In this document: positions 8,004 to 17,096 of the stretch, one piece after another
Layout of the letters: the number at the start of each line of letters is the position of its first letter
How positions within the stretch are numbered: position 1 is the first letter of the stretch
Assembly: GCA_934101425.1 (NCBI GenBank)
Contig: CAKOQQ010000001.1
Coordinates: 1 to 64,000 of the forward strand
Direction: 5' to 3'
Length of the DNA: 64,000 nt
Source: an uncultured Bacilli bacterium
Lineage (GTDB): Bacteria; Bacillota_I; Bacilli_A; RF39; UBA660
Program-made: the position numbers and the translations under genes
Notes under the pieces: generated by a model
What the model was told of the DNA's origin: nothing
Databases searched by the model: none
The model's input: the letters and a program-made list of their open reading frames with translations, nothing else

Positions 8004-10417
8004 TAATCTTCATAATTACCTTCATCAGCTTCAATCATATCATATTCCATATCAAATGAATCAGTAGCATCTTTTATATCGGCTAATTCTATATTTGCCT
8101 TTTTTCCTTTTAATTCTTGATCAAATTCTTTTTCAATTTTTTCTAGTTTTTTAATTTCTTTTTTTATTTTATTACGTTTTTTCTTTTTATAACGATTAGT
8201 TTTACTGCTAATTCTTACTGGTTCTTCTTCTGGATCTACAATACCAATAAATTCTTCTACTTCTTCTGTTTTCTTTTTAGCTTTTTTACGTGTAATTTTT
8301 ACAGGTTTAATTTTTTCTTTTGATTTAGATTTAATTATAACTGGTACTTCACTTTCTAAAGTAGTAAATAATTTATTAGTACCTTCTACTTTATCTTCTT
8401 TTACTGGTTTAGTAACCGTTTTAGGCTTTACTATAGAAGTATCAGTATCTTTTATAATACTTAATATTTCATCAACATCTGTAGTTTTAATACTGCGTTT
8501 TGCTACCTTTTTATTTTGTTTTGTAGCTTTTAAAACCATACTCTTTTTAAACTTAGGTTTAGAAGGAATAACAATTGGCATAATGGTTTCTTTCTTCTTT
8601 GATGGAATAACTACAGGAGCTAATACATCCTCAGCTGGTAAAGCTTCTTCATTATGCATACTTTCTAATGCATTTTCTACATTATTTATTTCAATATTTG
8701 TAGAATCTGGAATTTCTAAGTTAGAAGTGTATATAATTGGTTCTTCTACTCTATCTTCTATAGCTTCATCTACGCTTGGAACTTCTACATCACTAGAATC
8801 TATTATATTATTTGCTATTGTTATAGAATCTAAATATTCTAAACTTTCACTGATAAGTTCATTAGTTCTAGATAATACTTTTTCATCTTTTACATTATCA
8901 TTAATAATAGTTCCAAAACGATTTATTAAATCTTCACAAGTATCAACTTCTTCTTGGGTAATATTTCTAAAATCAGTTTTACTACTAAAATCAATAATAT
9001 TATTTAGTATTTCTGTAGCATTTTTGTTATCAGGTAATTTTTCTTTAATAGCTTTATCATATTCTTCAATTAAACTTAATATATTATTGGCATATTTTTT
9101 ATCAATATGTCCTTCTTCTTTACCAAATAGGTTTTTGTTTAATATATATGGTTTTATATATTTCTTATATTGTTCTGCTAAATCTAATATATCAGCTTTT
9201 TCTTCTTCAGTAATAATTGTTGGAGAAACGGGAATGCTTCTTTTTGAAGAAATGAAATCTTTATAACTATCAACTAGCTCTGTTAATTTCTTATATTCTT
9301 TTTTATCTGCTAATTCTGGTTCTATAATTGTTTTATAATTATCTAATAATGAATTTAAATTATCAATATTTTCATCAGTTGGTGCATTATTTACATCAAC
9401 ACTTAATGTCATAATATTATTTAATACATCATTAGCCGCTTTAGAATCACTAATATTAGGCTTTATATCTTTTTCATATTGTCTTGCAATATTAAGTAAT
9501 TTATCATTACTATTATTTAAACTTTGATTTAAACTATTAGCATAAGACTCTAACATATTAAATACATTTTCATCAGTACTAGCAACTGTTTTAGAAGAAA
9601 TATAACTGCGATAGTCTTCAACATTTTCTAACAGCTTTTGCATATCTTTAGCATCATTTATGCTTGGTTTAATCATATCTTCATATTGTGCTAATAAATC
9701 AAGTATTTTTGAAGATATATCTTGATTTATAGTGCTGGCTGAAGTAACTTTTGAACCGGCATCTAATAAGTCTGATAATATTAAATCAGTACTAGATGTA
9801 CTATTCATAGTAGGTTTTATATCTTTTTCATATTGCTTTATAACTTTTAAAAGTTTTTCTGCAGCTGTTTTATCCAAATATCCAGTTTCTTCACCAAATA
9901 ATTTTTTACCTTCAATATTTGGTTTTATAGTATCATCATAATTTTGAAGTAATGATTTAACTTTCATGGCTTCTTCTTCTGTTAATCCATTATTATTTGC
10001 AAGTGAAACATTATTTGGATCAAAATTACCATTTTCATCAACAACTTCATATAAAACATTTACATTATCATCATCACCTACATCAACATATTCATATTCA
10101 TTAGTAGGTTCTTCTTCTATATCTCTTATATCAGGTTTTCTATCAGCTCTTTCAATAAGTTTTTCTGCAACTTTTTCTGCAGATTTTGATGTTTTAAATT
10201 CTTCTTCCGCTTGATTTTCTGTAACTACCTTAGTATCAACTTCTTCTACATCCTTTAAAGGATCAACATCTATATCAAATGTAGGTAGTTCTTTTTCTTT
10301 TTTAAATTTTATTTTTTTGGTGTAGCCAGTTTTTTCTGAATAATAACCAATTATGGCCATAACAAAAAACACTACAATAGCTAACAACCATGGCCAATTA
10401 TCTATAATAAAATCCAT
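8003..10417 (-). CDS. Membrane-anchored helical repeat protein, unknown function
   Basis: The protein has 804 aa and I do not recognise it. A short N-terminus precedes one transmembrane helix (residues about 8-25, WPWLLAIVVFFVMAIIGYY), so most of it is probably cytosolic, as in EzrA/ZipA-like topology. Residues about 145-530 hold helical repeats with the core Y-x3-I-K-P-x-I; a longer super-repeat recurs with LFGEETGYLDK and LFGKEEGHIDK about 245 residues apart. An acidic linker, a basic Lys-rich segment with PSKKK/PSKPK motifs and a charged coiled coil (RYKKKKRNKIKKEIKK) end the protein. It is a single-gene unit upstream of cdaA. Confidence 0.7.
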   Translation of the reverse strand: MDFIIDNWPWLLAIVVFFVMAIIGYYSEKTGYTKKIKFKKEKELPTFDIDVDPLKDVEEVDTKVVTENQAEEEFKTSKSAEKVAEKLIERADRKPDIRDIEEEPTNEYEYVDVGDDDNVNVLYEVVDENGNFDPNNVSLANNNGLTEEEAMKVKSLLQNYDDTIKPNIEGKKLFGEETGYLDKTAAEKLLKVIKQYEKDIKPTMNSTSSTDLILSDLLDAGSKVTSASTINQDISSKILDLLAQYEDMIKPSINDAKDMQKLLENVEDYRSYISSKTVASTDENVFNMLESYANSLNQSLNNSNDKLLNIARQYEKDIKPNISDSKAANDVLNNIMTLSVDVNNAPTDENIDNLNSLLDNYKTIIEPELADKKEYKKLTELVDSYKDFISSKRSIPVSPTIITEEEKADILDLAEQYKKYIKPYILNKNLFGKEEGHIDKKYANNILSLIEEYDKAIKEKLPDNKNATEILNNIIDFSSKTDFRNITQEEVDTCEDLINRFGTIINDNVKDEKVLSRTNELISESLEYLDSITIANNIIDSSDVEVPSVDEAIEDRVEEPIIYTSNLEIPDSTNIEINNVENALESMHNEEALPAEDVLAPVVIPSKKKETIMPIVIPSKPKFKKSMVLKATKQNKKVAKRSIKTTDVDEILSIIKDTDTSIVKPKTVTKPVKEDKVEGTNKLFTTLESEVPVIIKSKSKEKIKPVKITRKKAKKKTEEVEEFIGIVDPEEEPVRISSKTNRYKKKKRNKIKKEIKKLEKIEKEFDQELKGKKANIELADIKDATDSFDMEYDMIEADEGNYED

Positions 10418-10470
10418 AGACTGCCTCCCCTTTTATTCTAAATATATAATATCATTTATAGATATTTTTT

Positions 10471-10977
10471 TCAATCATTTTCTAGATAGTTTTCACCTTT
10501 AAATGGTTCCCTCTTAAGTAAGTCTGGATAATCTTTTTGCCTTAATACTTCAAATAAAGCAATTGCAACAGAATTAGATAAGTTTAAACTTCTTATTTTA
10601 TCAGTCATTGGAATACGCATACAGTGTTCTAAATCATTCCTAAGTATTCTTTTAGGAATACCTGTACTTTCCCTACCAAATACTAAATAAATATTTTCAT
10701 CCTTAGTATAATTAAATTCACTATGTGCTTTTTTGCCATATCTAGTTAAATAATAAAATGTTCCTTTATTCTTTTCTAAAAATTCTTCATAATTTTCATA
10801 AACAAAATAATTACAATTATCTAAATAATTAACTCCACATCTTTTTATACTTTTTTCATCTAAACTAAATCCTAGTGGTTTAATTAGATGAAGACGTGCA
10901 TTAGTCCCTGCACAAGTTCTCATAATATTACCAGTATTTTGTGGAATTTCAGGTTCAAATAAAACAATATTAATCAT
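10471..10977 (-). CDS. trmL: tRNA (cytidine/uridine-34-2'-O)-methyltransferase
   Basis: This SPOUT methyltransferase has 168 aa, the usual length for TrmL/CspR, which methylates the wobble ribose of leucine tRNAs. Signatures are IVLFEPEIPQNTGNIMRTC at the N-terminus, LVFGRESTGIP in the middle, and the knot segment IPMTDKIRSLNLSNSVAIALFEVLRQ. It overlaps the preceding thioredoxin-like gene by 8 nt, so the two are co-transcribed. Confidence 0.95.
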   Translation of the reverse strand: MINIVLFEPEIPQNTGNIMRTCAGTNARLHLIKPLGFSLDEKSIKRCGVNYLDNCNYFVYENYEEFLEKNKGTFYYLTRYGKKAHSEFNYTKDENIYLVFGRESTGIPKRILRNDLEHCMRIPMTDKIRSLNLSNSVAIALFEVLRQKDYPDLLKREPFKGENYLEND

Positions 10978-11494
10978 TATCTATAACACCATAGTTTTCT
11001 AAAAATTTCGTGATTGAAGTTTTATCATATATAGTATCAACTTTATACAAAATATCTATTATTTTTCCATCTTGAAAAACTAATAAATTAGGTATAACAT
11101 TTAATTCAACTTTACTACTTTTTAATTTATCATTAAAATATTTATTTTTTAATTTTGTTAAGTTATCAGGTGCCAGTTCTGTAGTATTCATATAAACAAC
11201 ATCTTCATCAATGTCATTTTTTAATACTACTGATTCAAATTCATTTTCAAAATTGTTACTTTTTTCACTGAAGTCAGTTAAGTATACTATAACATTTTGT
11301 CTTTCTGTAATATAAGCGTCAATAGATTCATAACTTAATTTTTCAAGTTTATCTGTTAATTTCGACTCTTGTTTGTCACTTTTTCTAAATGGTTCTACCA
11401 CTAGCCAAAATAATAAACCTGAAATTAAAAATATTACTGCCAACATAAAATAATTTTTACTGCTTATTTTTTTTATTTCTTTTTTCTTTGCCAT
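10970..11494 (-). CDS. Membrane-anchored thioredoxin-like protein without CxxC
   Basis: The protein has 174 aa, with a basic N-terminus, one transmembrane helix (about residues 15-33) and an outward domain with thioredoxin-fold order. The strand NVIVYLTDFSEKSNN takes the place where CxxC normally sits, followed by a conserved-type cis-Pro strand VIPNLLVFQDGKIID. The active-site cysteines are missing, so it is probably a non-redox binding or adaptor protein. It overlaps trmL. Confidence 0.65.
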   Translation of the reverse strand: MAKKKEIKKISSKNYFMLAVIFLISGLLFWLVVEPFRKSDKQESKLTDKLEKLSYESIDAYITERQNVIVYLTDFSEKSNNFENEFESVVLKNDIDEDVVYMNTTELAPDNLTKLKNKYFNDKLKSSKVELNVIPNLLVFQDGKIIDILYKVDTIYDKTSITKFLENYGVIDND

Positions 11495-11543
11495 ATTATC
11501 ACTATCCTCATTTACATTTTATCATAATAAATACTTTTAATCA

Positions 11544-11572
11544 ATAAAAAAGACGACTATCTATGGTCGTCA
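11544..11572 (-). terminator. Rho-independent terminator after the AAA gene
   Basis: A GACGAC/GTCGTC stem with an 8-nt loop overlaps the last codons of the AAA gene and is followed by a T run on the minus strand. Confidence 0.75.
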
Positions 11573-12804
11573 TTACTTTTAATTTCGTCTATTGTTACCA
11601 CTGGTAAAACAATATTTTCTTTTTCACAGAAATCTTTAAATTTTTCTCTAAAACTAGTTAATTCTTTTATGATACTATCAGGATAAATTCTTTTACTTTG
11701 TTTAATAGCATTATAAACATCTACAATATCAACTTCACTTTTATTTTCAAATAAAGCATTTGAAAAAGCTTGTGTTAATACTGAAAAGGCAATATCAGGG
11801 TACATAGCAGATAAACCATATACTCTTTTAAATTCTGTAGTAGCTTCTACGATTGATTCAACTAATTTTTCAGTCATATATTCATTATATTTAAACTTAA
11901 TGCCTGTTTTCTTTTCAATTCTTCCTAGTGATCCCATTAAGATTTTAATTGTTGTAGGTACATCTGGTTCTTCTACATCTATTCTATCAAAACGTCTTAA
12001 GAAAGCTCTATCCCTAATAATATATGTATCAAATTCAATAGTAGTAGTAGCACCGATTGCTTTTACATCACCACGGTCAAGTGCTGGTTTTAAGATATTA
12101 GCAAGGTCCATAGGGCCATCTGAAGATCCTCCTATTAATGTGTGAATTTCATCTATAAAGACAATAGTTTTATCCATCTTTTTAAGTTCTTCAACTAATA
12201 AAGCAATAATCATTTCTTCTTTGCCATTAACTGTCATCTTACCAACTAAACTAGTTGAATTAATTTTAATAATTGTATAACCTTTTAATGCATTAGGTAC
12301 TTCATCTCTTTGAATTAAATAAGATAATCCTTCTACAATAGCTGTTTTACCTATCCCAGGCTTACCTACTAATAATCCAGATTTATCAGGAGTGAGTAAT
12401 ACTATCATTAATTTTCTAATTTCTTCATCTCTAGCAATTGCTGGATTAGTTACATAAGTCTTAGTTGTTAAATTTTCACCATATAATTTCACGATACTAA
12501 CGCCGTTATCAGTTGGTGTTTGTGCACTTGGCATTACATTTTGATAAGTTTGAGCATTCACTTGTGGAGTAGAATATTCACTTACGCCACTATTTCCTAC
12601 TGGATTTACAGTAGTAGTTACAGGTGTTGGAGTTTCTATATTAGTAGAAGGCATAATACTTGGTGTAACCACATTTGCATTAGGAATTGGTGTAGGATTT
12701 ACATTCACATTATTAGTTCCCATTTGATTAGGAATATTACTTCCTGTAATCATATTTGGTGTAATACCATTATATTGATTATTATTTATTTCATTTGGAT
12801 TCAT
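11557..12804 (-). CDS. Single-domain Clp-type AAA+ ATPase with disordered N-terminus
   Basis: The protein has 415 aa. Residues 1-100 are low-complexity Asn/Pro/Thr. Residues about 120-400 are one AAA+ module like the first ring domain of ClpA/ClpB: Walker A GKPGIGKT (147-154), Walker B IVFIDEIH (214-221), sensor 1 AIGATTT (249-255) and arginine fingers at 270-271. There is no second AAA domain, Clp N-domain or ClpP-binding loop, so it is not a standard protease unfoldase. The function is unknown. It follows a thioredoxin lipoprotein gene with a 4-nt ATGA-type overlap. Confidence 0.8.
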   Translation of the reverse strand: MNPNEINNNQYNGITPNMITGSNIPNQMGTNNVNVNPTPIPNANVVTPSIMPSTNIETPTPVTTTVNPVGNSGVSEYSTPQVNAQTYQNVMPSAQTPTDNGVSIVKLYGENLTTKTYVTNPAIARDEEIRKLMIVLLTPDKSGLLVGKPGIGKTAIVEGLSYLIQRDEVPNALKGYTIIKINSTSLVGKMTVNGKEEMIIALLVEELKKMDKTIVFIDEIHTLIGGSSDGPMDLANILKPALDRGDVKAIGATTTIEFDTYIIRDRAFLRRFDRIDVEEPDVPTTIKILMGSLGRIEKKTGIKFKYNEYMTEKLVESIVEATTEFKRVYGLSAMYPDIAFSVLTQAFSNALFENKSEVDIVDVYNAIKQSKRIYPDSIIKELTSFREKFKDFCEKENIVLPVVTIDEIKSNDDHR

Positions 12805-13214
12805 TTAATTAGCCCCTTTTCCTTTAAATAATCTATTACAGTAGAATAAGTAAGAGCGCCTTCTATTCTATCTCTTTTATTTGCTTCTTTTCCATCTTTT
12901 AAATAAACTGTTGTTGGAGTTTCTATAAGATTATTGTCAAATAATATTTTAGTTTTAAATTTTTCTTCTTCTTCACTTGTAAAACTATCTAAATCAACAT
13001 AATATAATGTCACTTTATATTTTTCAAATACCTTATTTAAGGTTTCTTTATAGTCAAGGCAATGACCACAACTAGCTCTACCAATAACTAGTACAAATTC
13101 TTCTTTATTGTCAAGTTTTGTTTTAAACTCATTATAACTTATTTCAGATAATTTACCTTTACTACAACCTGTTAGTAATAGTAATGATGTTATTAAAAAT
13201 AATATTTTCTTCAT
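12801..13214 (-). CDS. Thioredoxin-like lipoprotein (CGHC active site)
   Basis: The protein has 137 aa, with a signal peptide and lipobox LTGC (Cys17), followed by a thioredoxin fold. The redox motif is CGHC in VIGRASCGHCLDYKETL, and the cis-Pro strand is IETPTTVYLKDGKEA. It would act outside the membrane in thiol-disulfide exchange. GGTGATAAC precedes the ATG. It overlaps the AAA gene by 4 nt. A Cys-rich prepilin is encoded 1.3 kb upstream, a possible client. Confidence 0.85.
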   Translation of the reverse strand: MKKILFLITSLLLLTGCSKGKLSEISYNEFKTKLDNKEEFVLVIGRASCGHCLDYKETLNKVFEKYKVTLYYVDLDSFTSEEEEKFKTKILFDNNLIETPTTVYLKDGKEANKRDRIEGALTYSTVIDYLKEKGLIK

Positions 13215-13250
13215 GTTATCACCATATAAATTATATAATATTTATACTTA

Positions 13251-13285
13251 AAAAAAAAGAGTTTTTAAAAACTTTTCTCTTTTTT
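13251..13285 (-). terminator. Probable terminator after the LysM gene
   Basis: An inverted repeat (AAAAGAG/CTCTTTT around AGTTTTTAAAAACT) overlaps the 3' end of the LysM gene, followed by a run of T on the minus strand. Confidence 0.6.
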
Positions 13286-13714
13286 ATACACAACTAATTG
13301 ATCTGGTAATAAAAATAATTTATCATTTTGTTTTACTAATTCATTAGCGGTAATACCTATAGTATTTAATATATTATTTAATGTATCATTATCACGAGTA
13401 ACATATATTTCTACACCTTCCATAGGAACAAGTATTTGTTCATTTGGATATATATAATCATATTCATTTAATCCATTTAAAGTAAGTAATACATCTTTTG
13501 ATACATTATTTTTTCTAGCTATTGCATATATTGTATCTCCTTCTTTAACAATATATTGTGTTAAATAAGAATTAGTTTTTGGCACTACTATACTATAACC
13601 AGGAACAATATTATTTATATCATTTAATTTCATAATAGTATTTACATCTGTATTAAATTTATTAGCTATTCCTTCTATAGTATCCCCCATCATAACTTGG
13701 TATATTGTATACAT
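13265..13714 (-). CDS. LysM-repeat protein without signal peptide
   Basis: The protein has 149 aa and three LysM modules: YTIYQVMMGDTIEGIANKF..GYSIVVP (about 1-46), QYIVKEGDTIYAIARKN..NEQILVP (about 53-97) and a divergent third, IYVTRDNDTLNNILNTI..LPDQLVV. LysM binds glycan chains of peptidoglycan. No signal peptide or membrane segment is visible, a pattern seen in spore-coat LysM proteins, but no spore genes are nearby. AGGTGAAAT precedes the ATG. Confidence 0.85.
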   Translation of the reverse strand: MYTIYQVMMGDTIEGIANKFNTDVNTIMKLNDINNIVPGYSIVVPKTNSYLTQYIVKEGDTIYAIARKNNVSKDVLLTLNGLNEYDYIYPNEQILVPMEGVEIYVTRDNDTLNNILNTIGITANELVKQNDKLFLLPDQLVVYKKEKSF

Positions 13715-13770
13715 ATTTCACCTCTACTCTAATATATGCAATATATACATAGTTGCTAATAATTTATAAC

Positions 13771-13806
13771 AAAAAAATATAGGAACTAAAAGCCCCTATA
13801 TTTTTT
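13771..13806 (-). terminator. Rho-independent terminator after lipoprotein gene
   Basis: A stem of about 10 bp (AAATATAGG/CCTATATTT with flanking A/T) overlaps the gene's end and is followed by a T run on the minus strand. Confidence 0.75.
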
Positions 13807-14470
13807 ATATCCAAGTTAACTTTACTTTACTAACAATACCTTCTTCATTTATACTAATATTTAATTTTATTCTATTATAAGTAAGATATTCGTAAATTAA
13901 GGTTGGTGTATTTTCATAAGACTCATCACTAATATATTCTAATTCAATTTGTCCTTTAGCTAGTTCAGTGTCAAAGTCATCATCTCTGCTTGCATTATCT
14001 TTTCCTAGTGTTTCAAGTACTTGGTTATATGTTGTTTTATTTGGAATAATTCCATTTATTTGTAAATATTTACTTGTATTTACTATTTCAACAATTGTAC
14101 AGTTTCTATAAACATTTTCACTTTCAGTATAATTATATGCTTTAACAGTTAAATATTCATCACTATTTGGAAAATATAGTTTATCATCTTCTTTTCCAAG
14201 CTTTCCTTTAGCAATTTTTCTATTAAGTAAATCAGTTCTAAAACCTTTATGAATAAATTTTCTTATTTGTGCTGGAAATTTAATTTCTTCTGTTTCACTA
14301 TATACAATTTTTACATCAGCAATTTTTGCACTATCCCTTTTCATATCATACACTTGATATACTGATTTATTATTTTCATTAGGAATAGGCTCTTTTTTAT
14401 CTTCTTCTTTTTTACCACATCCTACTATGAGTAATAAACTAATTATTATTAATAATATACTTTTCTTCAT
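13805..14470 (-). CDS. Lipoprotein of unknown function
   Basis: The protein has 221 aa. A signal peptide ends in a lipobox IVGC (Cys18), and a Lys/Glu-rich linker follows. The body has mostly beta-type segments (KIADVKIVYSETEEIKF, NCTIVEIVNTSKYLQING, GIVSKVKLTW), and the segment PNKTTYNQVLETLGKDN is like those in small lipoproteins that bind or inhibit partners. I do not recognise a family. It lies 7 nt downstream of the giant prepilin gene in the same direction, so the two are almost certainly co-transcribed and may act together. Confidence 0.7.
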   Translation of the reverse strand: MKKSILLIIISLLLIVGCGKKEEDKKEPIPNENNKSVYQVYDMKRDSAKIADVKIVYSETEEIKFPAQIRKFIHKGFRTDLLNRKIAKGKLGKEDDKLYFPNSDEYLTVKAYNYTESENVYRNCTIVEIVNTSKYLQINGIIPNKTTYNQVLETLGKDNASRDDDFDTELAKGQIELEYISDESYENTPTLIYEYLTYNRIKLNISINEEGIVSKVKLTWI

Positions 14471-14477
14471 ATTTCAC

Positions 14478-17021
14478 CTACGCATTAGCAGTTGCTTTTT
14501 TATAGCATACCATGTTTCTTCCACTTCCGGAGTACACATTATATCCGCTTGGGCAACTGTATGTTGTATCACTACAAGTAGAACAATTACAATCATAATA
14601 AGTGTAACGAGAACAAGAACATACTGTTTCAGTTTCGTACTCACTGCATGATTCTTGTAAGCAACAACAGCTTGAACCGGTACATCCTCCGCATCCAGAT
14701 ACTCCTACACCGCTTCCCCATCTACTACAATACCAGTCATATTTACATCTTCCGGTAGATCTTTCTGTACAAGACTCCCTTGCACATCTACTACACGTAT
14801 CACAGTTACAATCGTAATAATATCTTTCTGCTTCAGCTGATCTAGTACAAATATATCCTTTGCTACTATCGTTTATTAATGTACTACCACTTGGGCAACT
14901 ATAACTTACTATCCATTGTGCGTATAACGTTTGATTACTTGTAATAGTTACTGTTGATGATGATGTTATTTTTCTGCCGCCACTAGAACTTGTATACCAA
15001 CCATTAAATGTATAGCCACTTCTTGTTGGAGTTGGTAATGTACCATACGTACTATTATATGTTACACTCTTAGTTGTATTTGATGCGCCATTTCCATATA
15101 CAAGTGTAATTATATATGTATTAGCAGTCCATCTAGCTACTAATGTATGATTTGCTGATGTTTTAACAACACTAGTGTTTGTTACTTTTACCCCATTTAA
15201 ATACCAACCATTAAATGTATATCCTGTTCTTGAAATTGTCGGAAGTGTTCCATATGTATTATCATATGTTACATTTTTAGTTGCAAAGCTTGGAGTTGCG
15301 CCATTACCATTAAATGATACTAAATATGTTCCTTTACTCCATTGTGCAGTTAAAGTATGATTTCCTGTTATACTAACTGTTGATGAAGCATTTATAATAG
15401 TTCCCCCGCTTGTAGACCAACCATTAAATATATAACCAGTCTTTGTTGGAGTTGGTAATGCACCATACGTACTGTTATATGTTACACTCTTAGTTGTATT
15501 TGATGTGCCATTTCCATATACAAGTGTTACTGTATAAGTGTTAGCAGTCCATCTTGCATACAATGTATGATCACTACTAGTACTTACTTTTGTTCCATTT
15601 TTTATTAAATTACCACTACTAGAACTTGTATACCAACCAGCAAATGTATATCCTGTTCTTGTTGGTTTTGGCATATTTTCATATATACCATCAAATGTTA
15701 CATTTTGTGTTGTGTTTGACATTCCATTATTATAAACATATGTTACTTTATAATTATTAGGAGTCCATTTAGCTACTATAGTAGCATCTGCTAATATTTT
15801 TACTTTGGAATTACCTTCTACTTTTACAGTGTCTAAGTACCAACCATTAAACGTATAACCACTTCTTGTTAATACTGGAAATTCTCCATATGTGCTATCA
15901 TATGTTACTTTTCTTGTAGTATTAGAAATGCCATTTCCATATACAAGTGTAATTATATACGTATTAGCGGTCCATCTTGCAGTTAATTCTTGATGTTCTA
16001 ATTTTTTAAAAATATCAGTACTTTTTATAATTTTACCATCACTATCATACCATCCTGTAAATGTATAACCATTTCTTATTGGCGTTGGAAGATTACCATA
16101 AACTTCTTCATAAGTTAATGATTTTTCTACAGTATCAATATATCCACCATTTGGATTAAATGATATTTGATATACATTTTTATCTAAAATAGCTTCTAAA
16201 GTATGATTTTTATCGATAGACACAAGTGTTTTTGAAGTTACTATAGCTCCACTTTCAGTACGCCAACCTTTAAATGTGCTACCTATTTTTGATAAAACTG
16301 GAAGTGTTCCATAAGCACTATCATAACTAACTTCTTTAGTTGCTGTTTTACCATTTACTATCCAACCTATAGTTTCTGGTATATCTATTGGTGAAGTTAA
16401 TGTTACTGTATAAGTGTTTACTTGCCAGTGTGCATAAACTTCAAAACCTTCAGTTTCAATAACTGTTTCACTAGTTATTTCTTTACCACCAACTTTATCA
16501 GTAAACCATCCTAAAAATTCATAACCTTTTCTTTCAGCTTCCGGAAGTTCACCAAGTGTATTTCCTTTTTCAAATTCAATCCTATCTACTGCTACAGTAC
16601 CTCCATTTGGATTAAGTAAAAGCATAGAATCATATACCTTACAATCTTTTGCATCCACTTTTCTACTTGTTGCATTACCTGTTTCATCTACTTCTAGGCA
16701 ATATCCAGAATAATACATTGTCGCAGAAATAAATCCTTTGGAACTAAAATATGTACGACCTTTATCAGGTCTAGCTCCTGTCATATCAATTTCTTTGTCT
16801 TTTAAGTCAAGCGCTAGGACTTCATTGTTTTCTACTAATAAAGAATTATAGTAGTTTATAGCTACTTTAGTTATAGCTTCAGCATATTCTTCAGCACTAT
16901 TTTTTCTACTGCTTTCTATTATATGAGTAACCGCTGGCGTTGCTATTAGTGCTATTACTGCTAAAATAACTATTACTGCTAAAAGTTCTATTAATGTAAA
17001 ACCTTTCTTTTTCTTATTCAT
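14478..17021 (-). CDS. Prepilin-like surface protein with InlB B-repeats and Cys-rich tail
   Basis: The protein has 847 aa. Its N-terminus is a class III prepilin leader, KKKKGFTLIELLAVIVIL, cut after Gly in G-F-T-L-I-E and methylated at Phe by the family's peptidase. A short pilin-like region follows to about residue 135. About eight InlB B-type (Listeria-Bacteroides) repeats come next, each with a G-Y-T-F-x-G-W-Y core and a TYxVTLVYGNG strand. The last 140 residues contain 22 cysteines, with two YYDCNCxTC motifs and two SCPSG modules. Pilins are usually under 200 aa, so this is an extreme form. AGGTGG precedes the start. A lipoprotein gene follows. Confidence 0.88.
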   Translation of the reverse strand: MNKKKKGFTLIELLAVIVILAVIALIATPAVTHIIESSRKNSAEEYAEAITKVAINYYNSLLVENNEVLALDLKDKEIDMTGARPDKGRTYFSSKGFISATMYYSGYCLEVDETGNATSRKVDAKDCKVYDSMLLLNPNGGTVAVDRIEFEKGNTLGELPEAERKGYEFLGWFTDKVGGKEITSETVIETEGFEVYAHWQVNTYTVTLTSPIDIPETIGWIVNGKTATKEVSYDSAYGTLPVLSKIGSTFKGWRTESGAIVTSKTLVSIDKNHTLEAILDKNVYQISFNPNGGYIDTVEKSLTYEEVYGNLPTPIRNGYTFTGWYDSDGKIIKSTDIFKKLEHQELTARWTANTYIITLVYGNGISNTTRKVTYDSTYGEFPVLTRSGYTFNGWYLDTVKVEGNSKVKILADATIVAKWTPNNYKVTYVYNNGMSNTTQNVTFDGIYENMPKPTRTGYTFAGWYTSSSSGNLIKNGTKVSTSSDHTLYARWTANTYTVTLVYGNGTSNTTKSVTYNSTYGALPTPTKTGYIFNGWSTSGGTIINASSTVSITGNHTLTAQWSKGTYLVSFNGNGATPSFATKNVTYDNTYGTLPTISRTGYTFNGWYLNGVKVTNTSVVKTSANHTLVARWTANTYIITLVYGNGASNTTKSVTYNSTYGTLPTPTRSGYTFNGWYTSSSGGRKITSSSTVTITSNQTLYAQWIVSYSCPSGSTLINDSSKGYICTRSAEAERYYYDCNCDTCSRCARESCTERSTGRCKYDWYCSRWGSGVGVSGCGGCTGSSCCCLQESCSEYETETVCSCSRYTYYDCNCSTCSDTTYSCPSGYNVYSGSGRNMVCYKKATANA

Positions 17022-17070
17022 ATAACCACCTTCCTATTTTAAGTATATCATATATATTTTTTTTGGCAAT

Positions 17071-17096
17071 AAAAAAGAATAGAGTATGCTCTATTC
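17071..17096 (-). terminator. Rho-independent terminator after cofE-like gene
   Basis: A perfect 8-bp stem GAATAGAG/CTCTATTC with a 4-nt loop overlaps the stop codon and is followed by a T run on the minus strand. Confidence 0.88.

Noticed and set aside
8583..9266. 227-aa plus-strand frame
   Set aside because: Shadow of the 804-aa repeat protein; Ser/Phe/Leu-rich translation with no start signals.
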